In this document: in pieces, positions 13,701 to 23,490 of the stretch
Position numbering within the stretch: the stretch's first letter is position 1
Layout: the number at the start of each line of letters is the position of its first letter
Source: Marsupella aquatica
Lineage: Eukaryota; Marchantiophyta
Assembly (NCBI GenBank): GCA_973895155.1
Contig: OZ316895.1
Location: 3,348,001-3,412,000, forward strand
Direction: 5' to 3'
DNA length: 64,000 nt
The notes under the pieces: generated by a model
What the model saw: the letters and a program-made list of their open reading frames with translations, nothing else
Databases searched by the model: none
What the model was told of the DNA's origin: nothing
Position numbers and translations under genes: made by a program

Positions 13701-16700
13701 CAACCCTATCCAAACTCAGGTACCCAGTTCTACCCTGGTTTTCAGCTCGGCATTGAGTCAATGTTCATATTAAAGATATCTTAAAGTAGGATGATAGGCA
13801 TGACATGGTTACTCAAATGTTAAGCTTGGAAGCTTTTGTCAGTTGGACACTGAAAGAAAACATTGTTGATGGTTGGTGTCATCATAGTCGTATTTGAGAA
13901 AATGTATCATTTCTTGAAATAATCCCCGTCATCGTTTTATGTGAAATTTCTAATCAAATGTTTGCTGGCAGGCATTCCATATACTTTACCACACTGATAA
14001 CAATGTTCTCCTTGGGGCCCCAACCGGCAGTGGCAAGACCATCTCAGCAGAGCTGGCTATGTTGCATCTGTTCAATACTCAACCCGACATGAAGGTTAGT
14101 TTCGGCACTTCCATGTGGACATCTGCAACAGACTGAAGAAGCCGTCACGTTTTCAAGCATAAAATGGCTCATTTCTTTTGCATATCTAAAAATTTGTAGC
14201 AGGATCCGTGAAAGTCATATAAATTACATATCGCTTAATCTGTTTTCTGCCTATACCCTTATGCCAAACGAAGTTTGAAGGACTGGGTTCGATTTTGGTT
14301 TCTCATTGGCAATCCAGGTCATCTATATTGCCCCACTGAAGGCTCTAGTCAAAGAGAGGATGGACGACTGGCAGAAAACCCTTATACCAGCACTGGGGAA
14401 AAAACTGGTACATCTCTGTTCAAGTCTTTGTTGATTGATTGGTTCCATCAAAACAAACGCATTCCTTGCAATTTAATTTCTACGTCCAAAAGATTTGAAG
14501 AGCTAACAGCTACCTATTGACAGCATTTTGCCGAATGAAATTTCAGGAAGTGATTGATTTACATTTTGCCTTTCTCTGTCGATAAGGTGGAGCTAACAGG
14601 TGATTTTACGCCCGATCTTCTCGCTCTTCTGGCCGCTGATATTGTCATCACAACTCCTGAGAAGTGGGATGGTATAAGCCGAAACTGGCACAATCGATCT
14701 TACGTTACTCAGGTAATTTTCCTTTTGATGTCTCGACTATAGACTCTAGTTTTTGTTGAGAAATCTACAGCACTCACTTTTCTTTGTGGTATCCTGATCA
14801 TGCCAGGTTGGACTTATTATCATTGATGAGATCCACCTTCTTGGAGCTGATCGAGGGCCCATTCTTGAGGTATGTGATGGCTCTTTGAATGTGATGTGCA
14901 TCAGAAGGAAGGTGTTTCATATGGATTGTTTATTTTCTTGACTTGGGCACGGCGGCTTAAGTTCTGAGAAGCTCGGTCTGTTTTGCTCGGTCTATGAGAA
15001 GATCGACTGATATGTAACTGAATTATTCTTTTACTGTATTGCTTGGATGAATCTACCTTATTTTGAAAGATGCACTCGAAGCCGTACTGCTGTCGGCATC
15101 TGTGGTTGTGACGTGATTTGTTTAAAGCTTCGGCAGGTCCTCCTTTCAGAAATCTATTCTGGAATAAGTGGGACTATCGACAGTTTTAATGAGTTGTCGC
15201 AACGATTTTAATTTAGCCACGTACTTGCACCTTGACTTCAGGTTATTGTATCGCGAATGAGATATATATCTTCACAGACAGACCGCCCTGTTAGATTTGT
15301 AGGTCTATCAACGGCACTTGCAAATGCACGGTAAGGTGCCTTCGACACTATTCAAATCTCTTGGTAGAAGCTCCGATCATAACACTCAAATTGTAAATTT
15401 TGCCACTGCATCTGGCCGCTGTCAGTGTGGTGCATGATACTGTCGTCTCTATCTGTGGCCCTTGTCGTCATTTCCCATGGATTTGAATGTAGTTGTGTTC
15501 CCAATTTGTTTCTGAATGCAAAGGAAGCCCTTGTGACGCTGTTCCGTCATATCTTAGCCATATATTAAAGTGCTGGAACGTTTCGGAACACTAAATAGGT
15601 CATGCATAGTATGATTGGGTGTGTGAAAGTTTGGTATTAGTCTTATCCAGATACCTCCTCCACCCAGAGGTACCTTGATTTTATGCACACTAAGTGGCCT
15701 ATACTGGGAATCTTGGCTGCTTTCAGGGACTTAGCGGACTGGCTAGGAATTCAAGATGTCGGTCTCTTTAACTTCAAGCCCAGCGTACGGCCTGTTCCAC
15801 TTGAAGTTCACATACAGGTCCGTGGGGTAAATGCTACTTTTTAAAGATCTATCAACTAGAGGTGAACTTCTAGAAATCATCTGTGACGTGTTTATGTAGT
15901 TTCTGACAAGTGAAATTTAATCTTTTAGTTATGTTGTCCGAAGCAGGGTTATCCCGGCAAGTTTTATTGCCCACGTATGAACAGTATGAACAAGCCGACT
16001 TATGCAGCCATTACTACGCTATCACCATTCAAGCCAGTGCTGGTGTTCGTTTCCTCTCGTCGGCAGACTCGTCTCACGGCTCTGGACCTTATCCAGGTAT
16101 ATAATGTGTCGTGCAGCTTTAGACAGGCAGCCACTTGGCATAGTACCACCTTTGCCACATGCTGATTTCATATCAATGTCAGACAGAAGTAGGACTGCAG
16201 AGACATTCGCCTACCGGCAAGGGTGCGGCGATTGTATCACATAATATTTTTCATCCTAGTGCCAAGTCTCCATGCAAATATGATATTAACTCTAGTATTC
16301 TCAACGGCAGTATGCAACTGCGGATGAACGCCCACGGCAATTCTCAAGTATGTCCGAGGATGAGATGGAAATGATTTTGTCTCAGGTTGTAGACAACAAC
16401 TTGAAGCATACCCTTCAATTTGGGATCGGTTTACATCATGCTGGACTCAATGAGCGAGACAGAACGCTTGTTGAGGAACTTTTTACCAATGTCAAAATTC
16501 AGGTAAGAGCTTGCAGGATAGTTTAAGAGATGAAGAGTGAAGCACGGGTTTAGGTGTTCAGCCGCCCTTTTGATTTTGAATCTGGAAGCGTAGCCTGAAA
16601 CTCATGTATTGAGTTGATTTTTTCTCACCGTGTGCTTGTTTCAGGTGCTGGTATGCACGAGCACTTTGGCGTGGGGTGTGAATTTACCTGCACATTTAGT

Positions 16701-19700
16701 CATAATAAAGGTACAATAAGAACTGTGGATTAAATAGGGAATTCTTCTATTAACTATTGCTTACTAAAGAAGGGAATGTTACACTATCTAAGCTTTGCAG
16801 TAATGAATGAGGCCCGTTAAACTTACTCCAAAATCTGCTCTTCTCTCTCTCATGACGCGGATCGTGATTATTATCTATTCTCTGAATTGTCACAGGGAAC
16901 AGAATTTTTTGACGGGAAGTCAAAACGATATGTGGACTTTCCGATAACTGATGTCCTCCAGATGATGGGAAGGGCTGGTAGGCCCCAGTATGATAATCAA
17001 GGGAAAGCTGTCATCCTTGTCCATGAACCCAAAAAGAGTTTTTACAAGAAGGTCTGCACCTCTCTTCTGAAAGATTGTGTTAGAAAATCCCTCGTAATGT
17101 TAATCGTAGTCACAGTATGCTGAGTACACCTCATTTCAAGTCATACGAGAAGGATAAGGCATTCTGACTTCACTTCGTGTCCAATTTCGCAGTTTCTGTA
17201 TGAGCCATTTCCAGTGGAGAGTAGTCTGGCTCAGCATCTTCACAATCACTTCAATGCTGAAATTGTATCCGGAACCATTGCCAGTAAGCAGGATGCAGTT
17301 GACTATTTAACCTGGACATATCTGTTCCGTCGCTTGGTACGTTGAAACAATACGCAGCCGACGAAATTTCAGGCATTACTTTTGTCATCACGCAGTTGTC
17401 TTGCGATTGGAAAAGAGGTTATGAGCTCTGCAGTGAGATTTCCGTGCTTCCTGTGACAGGTCATGAATCCCACGTACTACAACCTGGAGGACACGAGCAG
17501 CGCAACTTTGAACGCTTACCTCTCCAGGTTAGCCCAGGGTTCGTTTGTTTCATTGTTTAGATAAGAAAAGAATTATCATTATTTTTAGGAATGAAAAATT
17601 TCAGTTATCAGTTTGGGTTGGACCTTACTCATTAGTGAGGAGCGTAAGTTTTGTGGGTATTCGGGCTCATCAGCTTGCTCACGGTGGGACTGCCCTCATT
17701 GCAGTTTAGTGTCGAGCACATTACAAGCTTTGGAAGATGCTGGTTGTATTCGTTTGAATGAGGATGACACCGTGGAACCCTTAATGCTGGGCATGGTAGC
17801 TTCTCAGTACTACTTGAACTACACCACAGTGTCCCTGTTCAGTTCAAATATCAAAATTGATACGTCACCTGAGGTACGAACCAGTGTAAACAATGTTATT
17901 CATGTGGCATTCAACCACCTGCCAGACATAAAATTGAAATGCTCCAAGAAAAGGCATCTTATACCGCAACGGTGCTGTCGTGAGAGGCATGACCAAAAAC
18001 GTACTCGTTCTTTCATGCTCTTGTTCCCATGGCCCTGACTATCACTTCACTTCTTGCAGACGCTTTTACACGTTCTTTGTGGGGCTGGTGAATATGATGA
18101 GTTACCGGTCCGCCACAATGAGGTAGCAGTTCGAATTCCGTGACCAAAACATTCTGAATGAATTACAGCACGTTCATTTCCCAGAAATCTGGAACTGATC
18201 AAAATGGTTAGGAGCATTTACTGGGGTGGTATGTTTACAGAAGTCTAATAAAAGTTCGTCTCCAGGAGAATTTCAATGACACGCTCTCTAAGGAAGTTCG
18301 GTATGCTGTTGACAAACGCTTGCTGGATGACCCTCATGTGAAGACTAACTTACTCCTCCAGGTCTGCTCTTTCATTACTCCATTCAACTTTGTGCCTTAT
18401 TTTTAAGACCATGCCTGGATCCTTGAATGTTGAGATGTTCACAGCAGCTTCAGCAGGCTTTGGTCCTTGCTGCAGCTGACCTGTCGGATTGTTAATAACG
18501 AAGCCAGTGCATTTGACCAAGATTTCTGATCCTCAGCTCAATTTTTCAGATCCATAGACAAAAAAAATGTTGAATATAGTCCAGATTGTTGTCTTCAATT
18601 GTTCTTTGAAGGCCTATAACTGAGTGCTAGATGTGCTTTGTGAAGCGTTTCAGGCATATATCTTTCATCCAACTAGGTACTTAGCATTGATTAAAAATAT
18701 TTTGCAACTCCCAAAAGGTGTAAATACAAAATGTGGCCACGCTTTAAAATTTTGTGATGTGTCATATTGCAGGCCCACTTCACCAGACTAGACCTTCCGA
18801 TCAGTGACTATGTGACAGACACAAAATCTGTCTTGGACCAAAGTATCCGAATTTTGCAAGCAATGGTGGATGTTGCTGCAAACGGGGGATGGCTTCAGAC
18901 TGCCCTTAGTACCATGCACCTCTTACAAATGGTTATGCAGGTTGCTTTTCTGCTTCAAACGTGCCTACCATACTGGTTTAATTATCAGACAAGTTTAGAA
19001 GTAGACAGGAACACTCGATTCATTCCGTTAGTTGTGGTCAGCTGAATCTGTCTATTCTGATGCACGGGAATCTGTTAAAATGATTGGACATTCATAACCT
19101 GGATTGAGATGTGAGCTCTCTAGACTTTGTCCATGTTCGGAGATAACTTTTTGTGACAATTTCTTCCGAGGATCTTATAGAAACAGAATCCCTTAGGTTC
19201 CTTCTCATGGGATGAAGTCTGATGGGTAGATGTTCTGCACAGGGGCTTTGGCACGATAGCTCACCATTGTGGATGCTGCCATACATGGAGGATCGTATCC
19301 TGGATGCTTTCTCCCATCGAGGCATATCTACAATGCGGAAACTATCACTCATGTCAGCAGACTCTATTCGTGAGATGCTCAGCAAATTTCTCTCGCCAGC
19401 TGAGGTTTCCAAATGGATTCAGGTATTTAAACGGATCTCTGATCTTGTGGTTTGTGTGAGATCTTGTTTTCCATGAGTGGGATGTGTAGTATGCAAATGT
19501 TCAACTCATTTGCATGGAAAATGTAACCCCCATGCTTGGTCTCGGGACTTCAGCTATCTTTAAAATAGAAGCCTACTTGCACAACCCAGTTCGCACTTGG
19601 CCAAGAGTATTGTCTCTTACGATGTTTTGACAATGGTCCTGGCTTGTCTTTGAATTTGCAACTATTGGCTACAGAAGAAGTGTCACTTAAATGAGCAAAC

Positions 19701-20666
19701 TATTTGTAGTAAGAGTTTTTGCTGCTTAGGATAATAGACCCAGAAAATGTAACGACATAGTGCAGAACCTTAAAGGCATAATGTCCACCCATGCTTGTAA
19801 AGTCTGAATGGTTAGTGAAGTCAGCTACCTTCGACGGCCGTCAACTCATATCCGTCCTGGATCGTCTGAAGTCAGTATGGCGGACAAACTGGAAAGGTTT
19901 ATCGCTCTACGTCTGTTAACACACCAGGCCAAATCTCCTTTGGAATGATGTAGATCTTGTCACGATTACCCAGAGTTGATCTCAAGTGGAATGTGCTGCG
20001 GAAAGGATCTCCTGAACCCTCACTGTTTGTGGAAGTCCGGCTTTCGAGAAGAACAACTTCTCGCTCTTTAAGTGCTAGGGCATATGTCCCTCGCTTTCCT
20101 AAGGTATGTGTGCTCGATTTTCTTAGAAATTGTCTTTCATTTCTTTGGCTCTTATGAAGCATTCAATTCTTGAGATGCAGACTCACCTTTGACGAGATCT
20201 CGCAAGCGTTATGTTTAAGTACTCTTATTTAACTGAACATGCAGATCAAAGAAGAAGGCTGGTGGTTGAGTTTAGGAAATCCGAAAACATCAGAACTCTA
20301 TGCTCTAAAGCGAATAAGTTTTGTCGACCGGCTAACAACAACCTTGGCTGTACCGCTAAATTCCAGAGGGCTGTCAGAGGTGATTTACCTGGTCTCTTGT
20401 CCCGCCTTGTGATTTCGAAGCTTCTTAATCTCTCGTTATTTGCCATTTCATTTCAGCCTGATAAATAGCTGAGAGATAACAGAGAACGTTTCATTTCAGA
20501 CATGTTCATTATACCCATAGCTAATTCCTCTTTGTTTCTTTTTCAGAGAATATCTTTGTTTCTGGTTTCGGACTGCTACTTGGGCTTTGATCAGGAATTC
20601 TCACTTGGACGGATTGTTGATGATGGTCTGTCATCATCTGACGAGAAAAATATCATTCCATCGTAG
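1332..20666 (+). CDS. DExH14: DExH14 / ASCC3-type Ski2-like helicase, 50 coding exons
   Basis: This is a complete plant ortholog of ASCC3 (yeast Slh1/Rqt2), a Brr2-family protein with two RecA-helicase plus Sec63 cassettes. In other organisms ASCC3 is the motor of the trigger complex that splits collided ribosomes, and a 3'-5' DNA unwinder in alkylation repair. I built 50 coding exons from the sequence. All junctions are GT-AG and keep frame, giving 2,153 residues, close to what I remember for Arabidopsis DExH14. The start at 1332 reads MPGLQ and splices to IPRLTTTLR, matching the family N-terminus. Cassette 1 has Walker A APTGAGKT (residues 509-516) and DEVH (620-623). Cassette 2 has GAPTGSGKT (1356-1364) and DEIH (1461-1464). 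Both have the GRAGRPQ motif. No catalytic motif is lost. Exon coordinates are in the five part-entries that follow. The UTRs are not defined. Confidence 0.96.
4917..10524 (+). other. DExH14: DExH14 exons 9-22: helicase cassette 1
   Basis: Coding exons are 4917-5033, 5257-5316, 5482-5553, 5781-5897, 6276-6437, 6590-6655, 6880-7032, 7546-7629, 7775-7849, 8510-8641, 9009-9074, 9610-9675, 10045-10167 and 10375-10524 (residues 468-948). Motifs in order are NRIQS (Q motif), APTGAGKT (I), VAPMKALAAE (Ia), ELTGDMQ (Ib), TTPEKWD (Ic), DEVH (II), [11 protein letters not shown] (III), FVHSRKDT (IV), [21 protein letters not shown] (V) and GRAGRPQFD (VI). All introns in this block are phase 0. The cassette looks catalytically complete. 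Confidence 0.95.
10768..13719 (+). other. DExH14: DExH14 exons 23-30: winged helix and Sec63 unit 1
   Basis: Coding exons are 10768-10980, 11236-11391, 11549-11773, 11978-12079, 12411-12491, 12712-12792, 13183-13386 and 13603-13719 (residues 949-1341). Exon 23 holds the winged-helix part ([18 protein letters not shown]) and the start of the Sec63 unit ([12 protein letters not shown]). Exon 24 contains [13 protein letters not shown] and exon 25 contains [15 protein letters not shown], both hallmark Sec63 segments. Exon 26 carries the helix-hairpin-helix-like [14 protein letters not shown]. Exons 28-29 form the Ig-like (FN3) part, with VPWPLEP-type sequence replaced by [18 protein letters not shown]. 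All junctions are phase 0. Confidence 0.95.
13972..17336 (+). other. DExH14: DExH14 exons 31-41: helicase cassette 2
   Basis: Coding exons are 13972-14094, 14318-14407, 14587-14712, 14807-14869, 15242-15330, 15727-15817, 15947-16096, 16311-16502, 16645-16710, 16896-17051 and 17193-17336 (residues 1342-1771). Motifs are GAPTGSGKT (I), [12 protein letters not shown] (Ia), ELTGDFTPD (Ib), [11 protein letters not shown] (Ic), [12 protein letters not shown] (II), [17 protein letters not shown] (III), [15 protein letters not shown] (IV), [16 protein letters not shown] (V) and [11 protein letters not shown] (VI). Motif III is STA rather than SAT, the usual state of the second cassette in this family. 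The intron between 15330 and 15727 is phase 2; the others are phase 0. Confidence 0.95.
17460..20666 (+). other. DExH14: DExH14 exons 42-50: Sec63 unit 2 and C-terminus
   Basis: Coding exons are 17460-17527, 17705-17873, 18060-18122, 18266-18361, 18773-18940, 19243-19422, 19954-20103, 20245-20379 and 20547-20666 (residues 1772-2153 plus TAG). The junction 17527/17705 is phase 2 and gives [15 protein letters not shown]. Hallmarks are [47 protein letters not shown] and [11 protein letters not shown]. The last intron but three (19423-19953, 531 nt) is the longest in the gene. The protein ends in an acidic, serine-rich tail after the conserved YLGFDQEFS. The stop at 20664-20666 agrees with the family C-terminus. 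Confidence 0.94.
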
Positions 20667-22272
20667 AAAACAAGGAGGCTCGTTATACCCATCAAGAGTT
20701 CACTTGAAAAGGGTGGGGAATAATAATCACCTGAAATGCGAAGCCCCTGATCTACTTCTATCGGTCCAAAGGTCTAGTAAGTTTTCAGTCGAGAAATTTG
20801 TCAGAGGTAATTTGAGACGAGGAAACTTGACTGGACCATCATTTCAGCGAATCTTAGGCATGTCCTCGACTAATGTCAGACGTCTCAGCGAGAAGATAAT
20901 TTTATCTGAATTTTGTTGCTAGAACAGGGCTCCACAATTCAACAACACTATACATCGAACTACGTATTACCTTATCAGTTGCAGCTTTCTCTCAAGAACC
21001 ATTGCACCTTTCGCTAAGGAATGCTGCAGTCATTGGTCAGAAAGCAGACTAATGCAGCAGGGGAAGCATCAATCCAATCCAACCTAATCCGGGCATTATT
21101 CAACAAATGGCAGATATGTGTTTTGGATATCACTGTTCTATGTTGCGAACGATTTTTTCGAGGAATTCAGATTTATTTCTGAAGAGGACCAGTCCATGTT
21201 GCACATGTCCACTTGCTGCCTGCTGCTTCTTGGCATTATTTAAGCTGTCGGTCTCATTGGCCCCCACACCCACCATCACCTCCATCACCACAAAAAACCG
21301 ACCAAAATAGTACTTGGGAGAAGCTGTAAAAGTAGTGTTATAATGCCAAGTTTGCTTTATGTCTATTGGGGTTTTGTGAGTTCATCTGAGCACCCTATCA
21401 AGCCTTTGTGACCATCTGGGGCTTCTCTGATTGCTTGCAAGCATTATAGTTACTGGAAAGTAACACTGACACGAGGAATTGTATTGGAGGTGAGTAGGTA
21501 GTGGGTCACAATTGCCTCAACATATGTTTGGAAGTTTGCATTGGACCCCAATCAAGCTCAGTTTTTCTTTTTCCTTTTTCCCTTTCTGTGGTTACTTTGC
21601 AATGGAACACGCAGATCCCCACAGGAAAGGGTGCCAGGGCAAAGCCCAACACAAAAGGGGTAGAGCCACACCTTAACGCCAGAGGGTGCCAAGGACTTGC
21701 TCACTTCAATAGTTGTAGATGTTTAACTTATGGTCTTTGAATGTGATTGGGAGGAAGTTTCATCAAATTTTAGGTTCCTGCCTACTGATCAATTTCTACT
21801 TTATTTAAATGTTGACGACGGGGAGCCAAGAGTAGACAATGTAATCGTGCAGGAACCTAAAACCCTTTCCTGCCTATATGATGATTATTCGTTTACGATT
21901 GTGACTACAAGTTTTAATAAAACCTGGCTGCTGAAGATGGGTAGCGCTTCTTGCCTTACATCTTGTGTGGGGGTGGGGAAATCATGTGCAATTGGCAGCC
22001 TATTAAATTATTCTTATGATTAAAAGTTCATCTTATTTTCGTTTGTATTTACAGCTTCTGGAACATCTTGTTACATAGCAATGGAGCAAATTTCAAGGAT
22101 TGTGATTCTTGGGAATTTACAAAAGTAGTGCGCCATCAAATGAAAACACATGCTTGTTAAAATTTCAAATAGCAACCTGCAAATACGCCACCACATCATG
22201 AATAGAACATGGCAGGGAACTTTCCAAGGCCGCACCTGATCCATGGTCATGTGATCGCTAATGTTGAGGCGA
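20667..22272. other. 3' flank of DExH14 and unrecognised sequence
   Basis: The first few hundred bases after the stop at 20666 should be the 3' untranslated region; I see no clear polyadenylation signal. A plus-strand open stretch at about 21730-22023 reads as protein-like sequence (for example PTDQFLLYLNVDDGEPRVDN) but has no recognisable domain and no clear splice context. A minus-strand open stretch at 22071-22328 contains VTLDDSQRRLNI, which is mirrored on the other strand further right. I assign no function to either. Confidence 0.35.
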
Positions 22273-22370
22273 CGCTGACTATCATCAAGAGTGACAGTGT
22301 ACAACCAGGCCCTCATCATGAGCAGCATGGAGTTCTCTGAATGTGTTGTCGCTCTTGATGATAGTCAGCG
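22273..22370. repeat. 24-nt inverted repeat with 50-nt loop
   Basis: Positions 22273-22296 and 22347-22370 are reverse complements with one mismatch in 24. The loop is 50 nt. Transcribed from either strand, the RNA would fold into a compact hairpin. Both arms translate to nearly the same peptide (VTLDDSQR on the minus strand, VALDDSQR on the plus strand). That fits an inverted duplication of a short coding piece, and equally a small-RNA precursor. Similarity falls off quickly outside the arms. Confidence 0.6.
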
Positions 22371-22685
22371 TATTTGGATAGTAAAGTATGAGCGGGCTTG
22401 CAGCACTGTATGCAATGGGTTTCCGGCAAAAATTGGGACCTCTTATGATTCCCAGACAGACTGGTCGGGGCTCACATTCTGCGCCCGACTAGTTCTTACC
22501 ATTGCCTTAGCCCTCGAAACTCCCGTGCACTGTGAAGCGTGAAAATTGGTCATATTTGAGACGCCCTATTATAACACTTCAGGGCAAGAGATTATGGGAA
22601 TAGTAAGAGAGTGCCTATGAAGTTGTTTAAACACTTATAACCTGCATTCAATTACGGTCCTGATTATGGTACACTCTCAACTACA

Positions 22686-22851
22686 ATTAGTGCTAGTCAC
22701 TCTAATTACATAGCCCTTAAAATTTTAAGTCTCATATAAAATAGTGTGCATCACATTATTTTACTGCGATTAGTGTTAGTCACTCTAATTAGGTAGCCCT
22801 TGAAATTTCAAGTCACATAAAATAGTGTAAGTCACATTATTTTAGATGTCA
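22686..22851 (+). repeat. Two tandem copies of an 83-bp unit
   Basis: Two adjacent copies of an 83-bp unit share GTCACTCTAATTA, TAGCCCTT and AAAATAGTGT, with several substitutions. They lie in the subterminal part of the long-TIR element, where repeated motifs often serve as transposase binding sites in other families. The functional reading is inference. Confidence 0.7.
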
Positions 22852-22878
22852 CACGAATTACAGTTAACAAGAAATCAC

Positions 22879-22883
22879 ACTTT
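22879..22883 (+). repeat. Copia target-site duplication, left copy (ACTTT)
   Basis: ACTTT directly precedes the left LTR and is repeated directly after the right LTR at 28326-28330. Five base pairs is the normal duplication length for Copia integrases. Confidence 0.95.
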
Positions 22884-23176
22884 TGTTGGAATCTATCGTA
22901 AGTAGACTGAATACTGAAGATGCAGCGGAGGGCCATATAAGTAGAGAGAGGAGATCGCAGATCAAGGGAGATCGACGGACTGGGCTACTAACCTAGACCT
23001 ACTAGTAATAAGAGACACCGCTAACTAAGCAGAGTGGGGAGCGCATGGGGCGCACCTACTGTATTTACTACCGTAAGTGGGGAGCGCATAATGCGCTCCT
23101 GTCAAGCTCATAGTACTAAGGACAGCGAGTGGTCTATTACTCCCTTAATGTCACGAGTACAGCGCAGTTTCTAACA
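22884..23176 (-). repeat. 3' LTR of the Copia element
   Basis: This is the 293-bp LTR downstream of the coding region in the element's own direction. It is identical to the other LTR except for C in place of T within GAGATCGCAG. It contains a perfect palindrome with 9-bp arms and a 1-nt centre at 23081-23099 (GGAGCGCAT and its complement), and a minus-strand CTTATATGG that could act as a TATA element. Confidence 0.97.
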
Positions 23177-23186
23177 CCCCCTCTCG
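23177..23186 (-). other. Polypurine tract of the Copia element
   Basis: On the minus strand a purine run AGAGGGGG directly abuts the TG at the start of the 3' LTR, the expected place for the plus-strand DNA primer. Confidence 0.85.
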
Positions 23187-23490
23187 AGTGAGTAAGGGAG
23201 GAACAGAGTGCAGAAGGCGGAGTGCGGCGAGATGAGAGAGAAAAAAATGTCGTTCATTGGCATCTTGATAGTGTGTCTCAGTGCAAGCTGCGAGATGCTT
23301 GGGTATGCCTTTACTGTGCTGCACATCGGTTGCCGGATAATGGCACGGTGGATTCCATTGATGCAAGAGCCGGTAGAGCCGGTAGTTTGTTGTCAGTAGT
23401 GGCGGGTGAGTCGATGCAGCTGGTGGAGGAGAGTAGTGGTGAGGCGTTATCAGACTTTACAGGAGGTAGTGCTGATCGATTTCAGCAATA

